Source: Rhizobiaceae bacterium
Lineage (GTDB): Bacteria; Pseudomonadota; Alphaproteobacteria; Rhizobiales; Rhizobiaceae
Length of the DNA stretch: 8,563 nucleotides
Direction: 5' to 3'
Assembly (NCBI GenBank): GCA_021648425.1
Contig: JAKISV010000124.1
Location: 1-8,563, forward strand
In this document: positions 1-5,532 of the stretch, piece after piece
Position numbering within the stretch: position 1 is the stretch's first letter
Layout: every line of letters starts with the position of its first letter
Position numbers and translations under genes: made by a program
The notes under the pieces: model-generated
What the model was told of the DNA's origin: nothing
The model's input: the letters and a program-made list of their open reading frames with translations, nothing else
Databases searched by the model: none

Positions 1-1180
1 ACGCTTCCGGGTGCTGCACCAGGGTGAAGAAGTTGCCAATCTGCCGATCAAAAAACTCGGCGATGAAGCGCCCGAATATGACCGGCCTTATCTGGAACCC
101 GGCAAATATTCCGATCTCGATGCCCAAGATGTTGAAGCCCCTGACGATTATAACACCGCCCTGCTCACCATGCTTGGCTCCCCAAATATGGCTTCACGAC
201 GCTGGGTCTGGGAACAATATGACAGTTTGATACAGGCCAACACGCTACAGATACCCGGAGGCGATGCAGGCGTTGTGCGCATTTGCGATGAGGATGGTAA
301 TGACACCGGCAAAGCACTGGCTTTCAGCAGCGATGTTAATCCGCGCTATTGTGAAGCTGACGCCTATGAAGGCGGCAAACAGGCTGTAGCTGAATGTTAC
401 CGCAACCTTTCAGCCACCGGCGCAACTCCGCTGGCCGCTACTGACAATCTAAATTTCGGCAATCCGGAAAAACCCGAAATCATGGGCCAGTTTGTTGCTG
501 CGATTAAAGGCATTGGTGAGGCGTGCAGCGCACTGGATATGCCTATCGTTTCAGGCAATGTTTCGCTGTACAACGAGACAAAAGGCAAGGCAATTTTGCC
601 CACCCCGACAATTGGCGGTGTTGGTCTTTTAAGCGACCATTCAAAACACTGCACCGTTGGCGGGGCCCGTGAAAATGATGTGATATTCCTGATCGGGGAA
701 ACTGGAAGCCATTTGGGCCAGTCAACTTATATGCGTGAATGTCTGGGGCTGGAGGATGGCCCGCCGCCACCGGTGGATTTATCCACAGAGCGAAAACACG
801 GGGAATTTGTACGCGCTGCCATTCAATCGGGTTATGCAACAGCTTGCCATGATATTTCTGATGGCGGGTTGGCAATTGCACTGGCCGAGATGTGTCTGGC
901 CAGCGGCCTGGGTGCGATAGTCTCATTTGAAACGGAATATTCACATGGGGAATTATTCGGCGAAGATCAGGCCCGTTATCTTTTCAGCACGGATCAAAAA
1001 TGGGCCGATATGTTTGCTGCCAATGCGGAAGGCGCCGCCATTGCTTTCACCAGACTGGGGACAGTGGGCGCAGACAGCTTGAAGATTGGTGAAAAAATCG
1101 CCATATCTATTGATGAGTTGCGAAAAACTCATGAAGCATGGTTCCCGCAATATATGGGGCAAACCCTCGCAGCTCAATAA
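1..1180 (+). CDS. purL: Phosphoribosylformylglycinamidine synthase subunit PurL, C-terminal part (5' end outside window)
   Basis: This is the C-terminal half of the FGAM synthase large subunit. The enzyme converts FGAR to FGAM with ATP and glutamine-derived ammonia (step 4 of purine synthesis, cytoplasmic). The reading frame is open from base 2. The GTG at base 11 is internal, because the codons before it (R-F-R) continue the usual strand ahead of the GDEAPEYDRP segment. About 392 codons remain of a family length near 730-740. Counting from base 11, the second AIRS-type half carries DNLNFGNPEKPEIM (145-158), SGNVSLYNET (181-190), a linker into the C-terminal AIRS domain, HDISDGG (280-286) and GEDQARYLFS (317-326). 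These are hallmark PurL motifs, and the sequence shows no frameshift or internal stop. The stop is followed directly by AGGAG and bolA, so purL and bolA are probably co-transcribed. The small two-subunit-type PurL (with separate PurS and PurQ) is expected from the size. Confidence 0.96.
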   Translation, partial: RFRVLHQGEEVANLPIKKLGDEAPEYDRPYLEPGKYSDLDAQDVEAPDDYNTALLTMLGSPNMASRRWVWEQYDSLIQANTLQIPGGDAGVVRICDEDGNDTGKALAFSSDVNPRYCEADAYEGGKQAVAECYRNLSATGATPLAATDNLNFGNPEKPEIMGQFVAAIKGIGEACSALDMPIVSGNVSLYNETKGKAILPTPTIGGVGLLSDHSKHCTVGGARENDVIFLIGETGSHLGQSTYMRECLGLEDGPPPPVDLSTERKHGEFVRAAIQSGYATACHDISDGGLAIALAEMCLASGLGAIVSFETEYSHGELFGEDQARYLFSTDQKWADMFAANAEGAAIAFTRLGTVGADSLKIGEKIAISIDELRKTHEAWFPQYMGQTLAAQ

Positions 1181-1195
1181 AAGGAGAATAGTTCC

Positions 1196-1429
1196 ATGGC
1201 CATGCAGGCAGGTGAAATTGAACGTTTGATTGTGGATGCTATTCCTGATGCTCAGGTCACTATTCGTGATCTGGCAGGCGATGGGGACCATTATGCAGCA
1301 GAGGTTGTATCAGCACAGTTTATTGGCAAAACACGCGTCCAGCAACACCAGTTGGTGTATAAAGCCCTGCAAGGCAGTATGGACAGCGATTTACATGCCC
1401 TGGCATTGCAAACCAGCGCACCGCAATAA
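1196..1429 (+). CDS. bolA: BolA family protein (Fe-S/glutaredoxin partner)
   Basis: This is a 77-residue BolA-fold protein of the short alphaproteobacterial type. BolA proteins bind CGFS monothiol glutaredoxins through a shared [2Fe-2S] cluster and take part in iron-sulfur delivery and iron sensing; some also bind DNA. Visible family features are the DGDHY segment at residues 29-33 and the FIGKTRVQQHQLVYKAL helix-turn region (42-58). His51 in that region corresponds to the invariant C-terminal BolA His that can ligate the cluster. The start at 1196 is chosen because AGGAG (1182-1186) lies 9 bases upstream; the in-frame ATG at 1202 is too far away. It sits 15 bases after purL and shortly before grxD, the partner gene, an order common in Rhizobiales. 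The exact subclass (BolA1/2/3-like) cannot be set by eye. Confidence 0.93.
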   Translation: MAMQAGEIERLIVDAIPDAQVTIRDLAGDGDHYAAEVVSAQFIGKTRVQQHQLVYKALQGSMDSDLHALALQTSAPQ

Positions 1430-1431
1430 CA

Positions 1432-1578
1432 GTGATTGAAAAGAACAAAAAAACTTCCGGTATGGAGAAAATACCGCCAATATTCTCAAAACCTCTCTGG
1501 AAAGACCGGTTTTTTTATATTGCGATCGGCACAATGGTATTTTGGGTAGTGGCAATCTGGTATTTTGTGTTATCTTAA
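1432..1578 (+). CDS. Possible small single-span membrane protein (48 aa)
   Basis: This short open frame begins with GTG two bases after the bolA stop and ends with TAA at 1576-1578. It encodes 48 residues: a Lys-rich N-terminus (KNKK at 4-7), a Pro-containing stretch (KIPPIF at 13-18), then a very hydrophobic aromatic segment at about 27-47 (FFYIAIG...FWVVAIWYFV) ending in LS. This would be a tail-type single transmembrane helix with the positive N-terminus on the cytoplasmic side. No clear Shine-Dalgarno sequence precedes GTG 1432 or the in-frame ATG at 1462 (38 aa), so expression could depend on coupling to bolA. I do not recognise the family. The charge pattern and sharply placed helix argue for a real gene; the lack of an RBS and the short length argue against it. 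Confidence 0.45.
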   Translation: MIEKNKKTSGMEKIPPIFSKPLWKDRFFYIAIGTMVFWVVAIWYFVLS

Positions 1579-1584
1579 GCTCCC

Positions 1585-1613
1585 TTGAATTAAACAATCA
1601 GATTTCATATCTT
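1585..1613 (+). promoter_or_regulatory. Candidate sigma70 promoter for grxD
   Basis: TTGAAT (1585-1590) and TATCTT (1608-1613) are separated by exactly 17 bases. Each matches the -35/-10 consensus at four of six positions. Transcription would start near 1620, giving a 5' leader of about 29 bases before the grxD ATG. It lies in the 70-base gap after the possible small membrane gene, so grxD could be expressed separately from purL-bolA. Sequence match only. Confidence 0.35.
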
Positions 1614-1648
1614 GATACCAACAGCCTCAACACCAGAAAGATACTCCC

Positions 1649-1990
1649 ATGTCAGCAATCAGCGAATTTATCGACAGTGAAGTCAAAAACAACAACATCG
1701 TATTGTTTATGAAGGGAACGCCTGACCAGCCCCAGTGCGGGTTTTCCAGCCAGGTTGTCCAGATGCTCGATTATCTGGGTGTTGAATATAAAGGCCATAA
1801 TGTTCTGGCTAATGAGGATTTGCGCCAGGGTGTCAAGGACTACTCTAACTGGCCCACTGTCCCGCAATTATATGTCAAAGGCGAGTTTGTCGGTGGCTGC
1901 GATATTGTGCGCGAAATGTTTCAGGCCGGTGAATTACAGTCTCATCTTACTGAAAAAGGCATAGTCCAAAACGGCAAAGCTGAAGCGTAG
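1649..1990 (+). CDS. grxD: Monothiol CGFS glutaredoxin (Grx4 type)
   Basis: This is a 113-residue single-domain monothiol glutaredoxin. Grx4 proteins bind a bridging [2Fe-2S] cluster with glutathione and pass it to apo-proteins or share it with BolA; they are poor disulfide reductases. The sequence shows the KGTPDQPQCGFS active site with Cys30 of CGFS (30-33), the WPTVPQLYVKGEFVGGCD block (68-85) containing the cis-Pro segment TVP (70-72) and the GG-x-D glutathione-binding motif (82-85). Length and N-terminus fit the short bacterial Grx4 family. The ATG at 1649 is preceded by a weak purine-rich AGAAAGA (1635-1641). Position just after bolA fits the known BolA-Grx4 partnership. The C-terminal tail after residue 100 is typical variable extension. 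Confidence 0.95.
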   Translation: MSAISEFIDSEVKNNNIVLFMKGTPDQPQCGFSSQVVQMLDYLGVEYKGHNVLANEDLRQGVKDYSNWPTVPQLYVKGEFVGGCDIVREMFQAGELQSHLTEKGIVQNGKAEA

Positions 1991-1997
1991 ATAAAAT

Positions 1998-2013
1998 TAC
2001 AATCCGCATTGTA
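1998..2013. repeat. Perfect short inverted repeat after grxD
   Basis: TACAAT and ATTGTA are perfect 6-base arms around a CCGC loop, starting 8 bases after the grxD stop. As RNA this is a weak A/U hairpin with a 4-base loop, followed by a U-containing but not U-run sequence. It is therefore a poor intrinsic terminator and could equally be a protein-binding dyad. Confidence 0.5.
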
Positions 2014-2018
2014 CTGAT

Positions 2019-2047
2019 TTGTGTTAAACTGACTATCACGATAGTAT
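2019..2047 (+). promoter_or_regulatory. Weak candidate promoter for the lipoprotein gene
   Basis: TTGTGT (2019-2024) and TAGTAT (2042-2047) are 17 bases apart and lie 37 bases before the GTG start. The match is modest (about three and four of six), and an alternative pairing (TTGTAC at 2009-2014) is possible. A perfect dyad at 2032-2045 overlaps the proposed -10, which would suit an operator. Low certainty. Confidence 0.22.
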
Positions 2048-2063
2048 GTTTGATAAAATTATC
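2032..2063. repeat. Two tandem dyads upstream of the lipoprotein gene
   Basis: ACTATC-AC-GATAGT (2032-2045) and GATAA-AA-TTATC (2052-2063) are both perfect inverted repeats with 2-base centres. They lie 6 bases apart and just before the start of the lipoprotein gene. Short spacers make RNA hairpins unlikely and point rather to binding sites for a dimeric regulator, though AT-rich sequence produces such dyads by chance fairly often. No match to an Irr, RirA or Fur site was recognised. Confidence 0.35.
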
Positions 2064-2083
2064 TATGTGGAAAGTGTCAGCTG

Positions 2084-3022
2084 GTGGACAAACAAAAACA
2101 TCGATTTAGATTTGCAAAAATATGTGCTGCGTTGGTACTGGTAGCGATTGTTAGCGGTTGTACATTTACCGATGCAATTGAAAGCGCCAGTGAACCTGAG
2201 CAGATTGAAACCGTACAAAACACCAACGATACCGCGACCAATCAGGTGCTGGAAGGCGTGCAAAGTTACCCGCCCGAGCAGCAGGATGCTATATTAAAAA
2301 CACTTGCTGACCCGCAAACCAACCCTGACTTACCACTTCCCCTACCCCTGTCTACAGATGCCTCTTCAAGTTTTGCACCATCGGATAATCTACAAATGAT
2401 TGATGAAGACCCGCTTTCGCAAGATGCCCAATTGCTCGAACAACAGGCAATTGCGCGTGCTGAACTGGTATATTCTCAAATGACCCACGGATCTTGCAAA
2501 GGCGGCTGGGCAATTCAACCTGACAAGCTCGATGCAATCAGGCAAACGCCGGGCCATCCCTACTATATGGAAATCCGCCTTCGACACACGCCGCTATTGC
2601 CCGTGGGCCACACCTATATCGCCTACGGCCGACTTTCACCGGAAGGCACGCCGCTTGATGAAAAACTGATAATGTTATCACCACTTGGCGGATATGGCGG
2701 TGCGGCCATTGCTGCGGCCCTGCCGATGCCGGGAGTACTGGTTCCCGTTGGCGACGATTGCCGCCTTAAACCGATCGCCGCCTATAGGGTGACTTTAAGC
2801 GCTGAGGATTTTGAAAAAATGTTGTTGCGCATTCAGGTGGCACAAAAGAAAGTACCCAGATATTCGCTGTTCACCTACAACTGCAACAATTTTGTTTCAG
2901 ACATTACCGCGCCAGTTGGTATTTTACCGGCCAAAAATAAGTATCTGGTGGCACTAAAATATATTTACGGGATAATCGAGGCGAATGAGGGTTTTAATCC
3001 GAGAAAAGACAGGCGCGGTTAG
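2084..3022 (+). CDS. Lipoprotein with possible permuted papain-like (NlpC/P60, LRAT, PPPDE-like) domain
   Basis: This 312-residue protein is of unrecognised family. The GTG start is supported by GGAAAG (2069-2074) 9 bases upstream, and no in-frame ATG lies nearby. Residues 1-26 form a lipoprotein signal: basic n-region, hydrophobic core, lipobox VSGC with Cys26, so export and membrane anchoring are expected. Residues 27-130 are acidic, Gln/Pro-rich and low in complexity (PDLPLPLPLS at 81-90), probably a linker. The folded part starts near 135. It contains VGHTYIAYG (174-182, His176), a Gly/Ala-rich stretch (201-213), and YSLFTYNCNNFVSDI (260-274, Cys267). A His early and an N-C-x-x-F Cys later is the order seen in circularly permuted papain-like folds. 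By analogy it could be a periplasmic peptidase, amidase or acyl-transfer enzyme on peptidoglycan or lipid. This is inference only. A possible third polar residue was not assigned. Its 3' end converges with the GFA gene two bases away. Confidence 0.85.
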   Translation: MDKQKHRFRFAKICAALVLVAIVSGCTFTDAIESASEPEQIETVQNTNDTATNQVLEGVQSYPPEQQDAILKTLADPQTNPDLPLPLPLSTDASSSFAPSDNLQMIDEDPLSQDAQLLEQQAIARAELVYSQMTHGSCKGGWAIQPDKLDAIRQTPGHPYYMEIRLRHTPLLPVGHTYIAYGRLSPEGTPLDEKLIMLSPLGGYGGAAIAAALPMPGVLVPVGDDCRLKPIAAYRVTLSAEDFEKMLLRIQVAQKKVPRYSLFTYNCNNFVSDITAPVGILPAKNKYLVALKYIYGIIEANEGFNPRKDRRG

Positions 3023-3024
3023 AA

Positions 3025-3420
3025 TCAATACTGCTTAAACTGCGGCGCACTATCTTCAATTTCGTAATAGTCACCTTTATCTTCTGTAAAAATATGCCTG
3101 CTCAATTTCAGATTGGTCGGACCATCAAGACTGCCTACCAGAAATGACATATAATCATCGTTTTCGCGCTTCCAGAACAGTACCGATCCGCAATTCGAAC
3201 AAAATCCACGCGCGGCAAAATCGGAAGCCCGATACCATTTCAGCAAACCGTCTTCGTCAACAATCTCAAACTGCTCATTCCTGCCGGCAGAAGCCGCAAA
3301 GTAATGACCGGTCTGCTTGCGGCACTGGGTGCAATGGCAGGCGGTGACGTCCCGAATTTCGCCTGTAACCGTATATTTTATTCCACCGCAAAGGCAGGAA
3401 CCTTTTCGAACTTCGCTCAT
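3025..3420 (-). CDS. GFA/CENP-V family zinc protein
   Basis: This is a 131-residue protein of the glutathione-dependent formaldehyde-activating (GFA)/CENP-V family (Mss4-like fold). The ATG at 3420 is preferred; a TTG codon directly before it would add one residue. Numbering from the TTG, zinc ligands are visible as CLCGG (Cys10, Cys12), ACHCTQCRKQTG (Cys29, Cys31, Cys34) and FCSNCGSVLFW (Cys75, Cys78), the expected spacing for two zinc sites. Length is normal. An AGGAAG (3424-3429) lies only three bases before the ATG. It follows the DAHP synthase stop by 17 bases, so it is likely co-transcribed with it. Founding members were assigned to S-hydroxymethylglutathione formation, but that role is disputed and most paralogues have no known substrate, so the substrate is left open. 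Confidence 0.9.
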   Translation of the reverse strand: MSEVRKGSCLCGGIKYTVTGEIRDVTACHCTQCRKQTGHYFAASAGRNEQFEIVDEDGLLKWYRASDFAARGFCSNCGSVLFWKRENDDYMSFLVGSLDGPTNLKLSRHIFTEDKGDYYEIEDSAPQFKQY

Positions 3421-3437
3421 CAACTTCCTACACTTTC

Positions 3438-4784
3438 TTATCTGTCTGTTTTCAACAATTCCGCCACCAGAAAAGCCAGTTCCAATGATTGATTAGCATT
3501 GAGGCGCGGGTCACAGTGGGTATGGTAGCGATTGCCCAACTCTTCTTCGCGTATTTCTTTAGCACCACCAATACATTCGGTGACATCTTTGCCGGTCATC
3601 TCGAAATGAACACCGCCGGGATAAGTACCCTCAGCGCGATGAATTTCAAAAAACTCACGCACTTCGCGCAATATCTGATCAAATGGCCTGGTTTTATAAC
3701 CTGCGGCAGAAACTGTATTGCCATGCATAGGATCGCAGCACCACACCACATTTTTACCTTCACGTTCAATCGCACGGATCATTCCAGGCAGGTGGTCTTC
3801 TACTTTTCCTGCACCAAAACGAGTAATCAGCGTCAGGCGTCCTGGTTCGTTATCCGGATTAAGAATATCTGTCAGCTTAAGCAATTCGTCAGGCTCAAGC
3901 GAAGGTCCGCATTTCAGACCGATAGGGTTATGAATTCCCCGAAAATATTCCACATGAGCATGATCAAGCTGGCGGGTACGATCACCAATCCACAAAAAAT
4001 GCCCGGATGTGCCGTAACAATCACCCGAAATGGAGTCCTTACGCGTTAACGCCTCTTCATAGCCCAATAACAGGGCCTCATGACAGGTATAAAAATCCGT
4101 CTCGCGCAGTCGTTGATAGCGCGCAGCATCAAATCCGATAGCCTTCATGAAATTGATTGTTTCAGAGATCCGGTCTGCCAGCTTGCCATAACGTTCAGCC
4201 AGAGGGCTTTCCGTGACAAAATCGAGCATCCATGTGTGTACATGTTCAAGATTGGCATAACCGCCCTGGGCAAAGGCGCGCAGCAGATTTAACGTTGCCG
4301 CAGACTGGCGATACGCCATGATCTGACGATGGGGGTCAGGCACCCTCGCCTCTTCGTTGAATTCAATAGCGTTGACAATATCGCCGCGATAGCTTGGCAG
4401 CTCCACACCGTCTTTGGTTTCAGTATCCGAAGAGCGTGGCTTGGCAAATTGACCGGCAATTCTCCCGATTTTAACCACGGGTTTTGCAGCAGCAAATGTC
4501 AATACAACTGACATCTGCAGGAAAACCCGGAAAAAATCGCGGATATTATCAGGACCATGTTCGCTAAATGCCTCTGTGCAATCTCCACCCTGCAACAAAA
4601 ATGCCTTACCCGCAGCAACGTCCGCCAACTGGGTTTTTAGATTGCGCGCTTCTCCCGCAAATACCAGCGGTGGAAAGCTTTTGATTTTATCTTCCACTGC
4701 TTCCAGTTTTTTGCTGTCAGGATAAGTTGGCACCTGCAATATCGGTTTGCTGCGCCAGGAACTCGGAGACCAATTTTCCACCAT
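3438..4784 (-). CDS. aroG: Class II 3-deoxy-7-phosphoheptulonate (DAHP) synthase
   Basis: This enzyme condenses phosphoenolpyruvate and erythrose 4-phosphate to DAHP, the first step of the shikimate pathway. It is the class II (plant/Rhizobium/Mycobacterium) type, not the E. coli AroFGH type. The ATG at 4784 gives 448 residues starting MVENWSPSSWRSKPI, matching the family N-terminus. A GTG at 4814 would add ten residues and has no RBS. Numbering from the ATG, the metal-binding residues are Cys69 (LLQGGDCTEAF), His354 (DPMHGNT), Glu395 (GVHFEMTGKDVTE) and Asp425 (HTHCDPRLNANQ). Substrate-site motifs GRIAGQFAKPRSS and KCGPSL are intact. A likely own promoter lies at 4847-4875. Class II enzymes differ in feedback control; none can be inferred here. 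The symbol is by analogy with rhizobial naming; aroF or aroH is also used. Confidence 0.95.
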   Translation of the reverse strand: MVENWSPSSWRSKPILQVPTYPDSKKLEAVEDKIKSFPPLVFAGEARNLKTQLADVAAGKAFLLQGGDCTEAFSEHGPDNIRDFFRVFLQMSVVLTFAAAKPVVKIGRIAGQFAKPRSSDTETKDGVELPSYRGDIVNAIEFNEEARVPDPHRQIMAYRQSAATLNLLRAFAQGGYANLEHVHTWMLDFVTESPLAERYGKLADRISETINFMKAIGFDAARYQRLRETDFYTCHEALLLGYEEALTRKDSISGDCYGTSGHFLWIGDRTRQLDHAHVEYFRGIHNPIGLKCGPSLEPDELLKLTDILNPDNEPGRLTLITRFGAGKVEDHLPGMIRAIEREGKNVVWCCDPMHGNTVSAAGYKTRPFDQILREVREFFEIHRAEGTYPGGVHFEMTGKDVTECIGGAKEIREEELGNRYHTHCDPRLNANQSLELAFLVAELLKTDR

Positions 4785-4817
4785 GATTTTACTCGACTGT
4801 TTATAATGCGACACTTT

Positions 4818-4838
4818 AAGGGGTTTCTGTCACCCCTT
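4818..4838 (-). other. Hairpin at the predicted 5' end of the aroG mRNA
   Basis: AAGGGG (4818-4823) and CCCCTT (4833-4838) form a perfect 6-base stem with a 9-base loop. Read on the minus strand it begins about two bases after the predicted start of transcription (near 4840) and ends about 33 bases before the ATG at 4784. It is not followed by a T run, so it is not an ordinary terminator. A 5'-terminal hairpin could stabilise the mRNA or take part in leader control; no leader peptide rich in Trp, Phe or Tyr codons was seen. Confidence 0.4.
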
Positions 4839-4846
4839 GGGTACAG

Positions 4847-4875
4847 GTTATACACACACCCAATTTTTGTGCCAG
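4847..4875 (-). promoter_or_regulatory. Candidate sigma70 promoter for aroG-GFA
   Basis: On the minus strand CTGGCA (4875-4870) and TATAAC (4852-4847) are exactly 17 bases apart; they match the consensus at four and five of six positions. The element sits in the 109-base gap between the GGCT-like stop and the aroG ATG, with a predicted leader of about 56 bases. It suggests aroG and the GFA gene can be transcribed independently of the upstream rpiA-gor group. Confidence 0.5.
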
Positions 4876-4893
4876 TATTAATAGGTCCTGACC

Positions 4894-5532
4894 CTAGGCA
4901 AGTATTTTTTCAAATATTCCCATTTCCTGCTCACTCATCTTTTGGTGGCGCGGGTAAATTGGAGCGCGGCGATCTTCATAAACAGGCAGATCAAAATGGT
5001 CTGTACTATCCAAAAACCGCTGCAGGCCCGATTCACCAAATTCGAGATAAAACCCCTGCATCACCACGTCCAGATAGCTTCTCAAAATCTCGGGAACTTT
5101 ATTGGCCATTTCGACTTTCGGGGGCAAGTAAGTGTAAACTTCTACATCATGATTTCCCTGTAAGTCACTATTTTTATATATTATTTCTGATTTCTTGATG
5201 GATGTTTTATTATAAGAAGCCTCGCGTTTGTCGAGCGCTTTCTGGTTTATTGCCCGGTCAATTATCAACAAACCATCGATTTCACTGGCCTCATCACGAT
5301 GGATACCAAGCAGCGCGATTGACTGATCATCACCAAACCCGATATTTTCATTCGGCCTTGGCTGCCAGTGGCGTCGCCACCCTTTGAGAGTAACGGGAAT
5401 AGCCTCAACGATATCTAAGGGAAGGGTTTTGCGGTTTACCAGTGACCCATAGCCAAAATAAGCTATCAGCTGGTCATTTTGCACATTTTCAGTCAATGCG
5501 CTTGCCATTGGCAATGCGGTAGCTTGGTTCAT
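4894..5532 (-). CDS. Gamma-glutamylcyclotransferase-like protein
   Basis: This 212-residue protein has the GGCT/AIG2 fold signature. Such enzymes cyclise a gamma-glutamyl group to 5-oxoproline, releasing the rest of a peptide or amine; some act on glutathione. The nucleotide-like loop YFGYGSLVN (25-33) is the family hallmark. Glu104 in LDKREASYN is the best candidate for the catalytic acid, equivalent to the conserved Glu of GGCT. It is somewhat longer than the minimal domain (about 150-180 aa), with a Lys/Asn/Ile-rich stretch at about 105-125. The ATG at 5532 has AGGA 14 bases upstream; the first 44 bases overlap the end of gor. An internal ATG (5508) would cut the overlap to 20 bases but has no RBS. 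The overlap implies translational coupling to glutathione reductase. Substrate unproven: gamma-glutamyl amines or other small peptides are also possible. Confidence 0.82.
   Translation of the reverse strand: MNQATALPMASALTENVQNDQLIAYFGYGSLVNRKTLPLDIVEAIPVTLKGWRRHWQPRPNENIGFGDDQSIALLGIHRDEASEIDGLLIIDRAINQKALDKREASYNKTSIKKSEIIYKNSDLQGNHDVEVYTYLPPKVEMANKVPEILRSYLDVVMQGFYLEFGESGLQRFLDSTDHFDLPVYEDRRAPIYPRHQKMSEQEMGIFEKILA

Noticed and set aside
11..13. GTG as start of purL
   Set aside because: The frame is open to the left edge and the preceding codons fit the PurL family; the first half of the protein lies outside the window.
543..944. 133-codon open frame on the minus strand
   Set aside because: Antisense to purL, whose motifs are intact across this stretch; low-quality protein sequence and no RBS.
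1998..2025. Intrinsic terminator after grxD
   Set aside because: The stem has only one G/C pair and there is no T run after it; kept only as a dyad.
3489..4049. 186-codon open frame on the plus strand
   Set aside because: Fully antisense to the DAHP synthase gene, with Cys/His-rich non-family sequence; a shadow of that gene.
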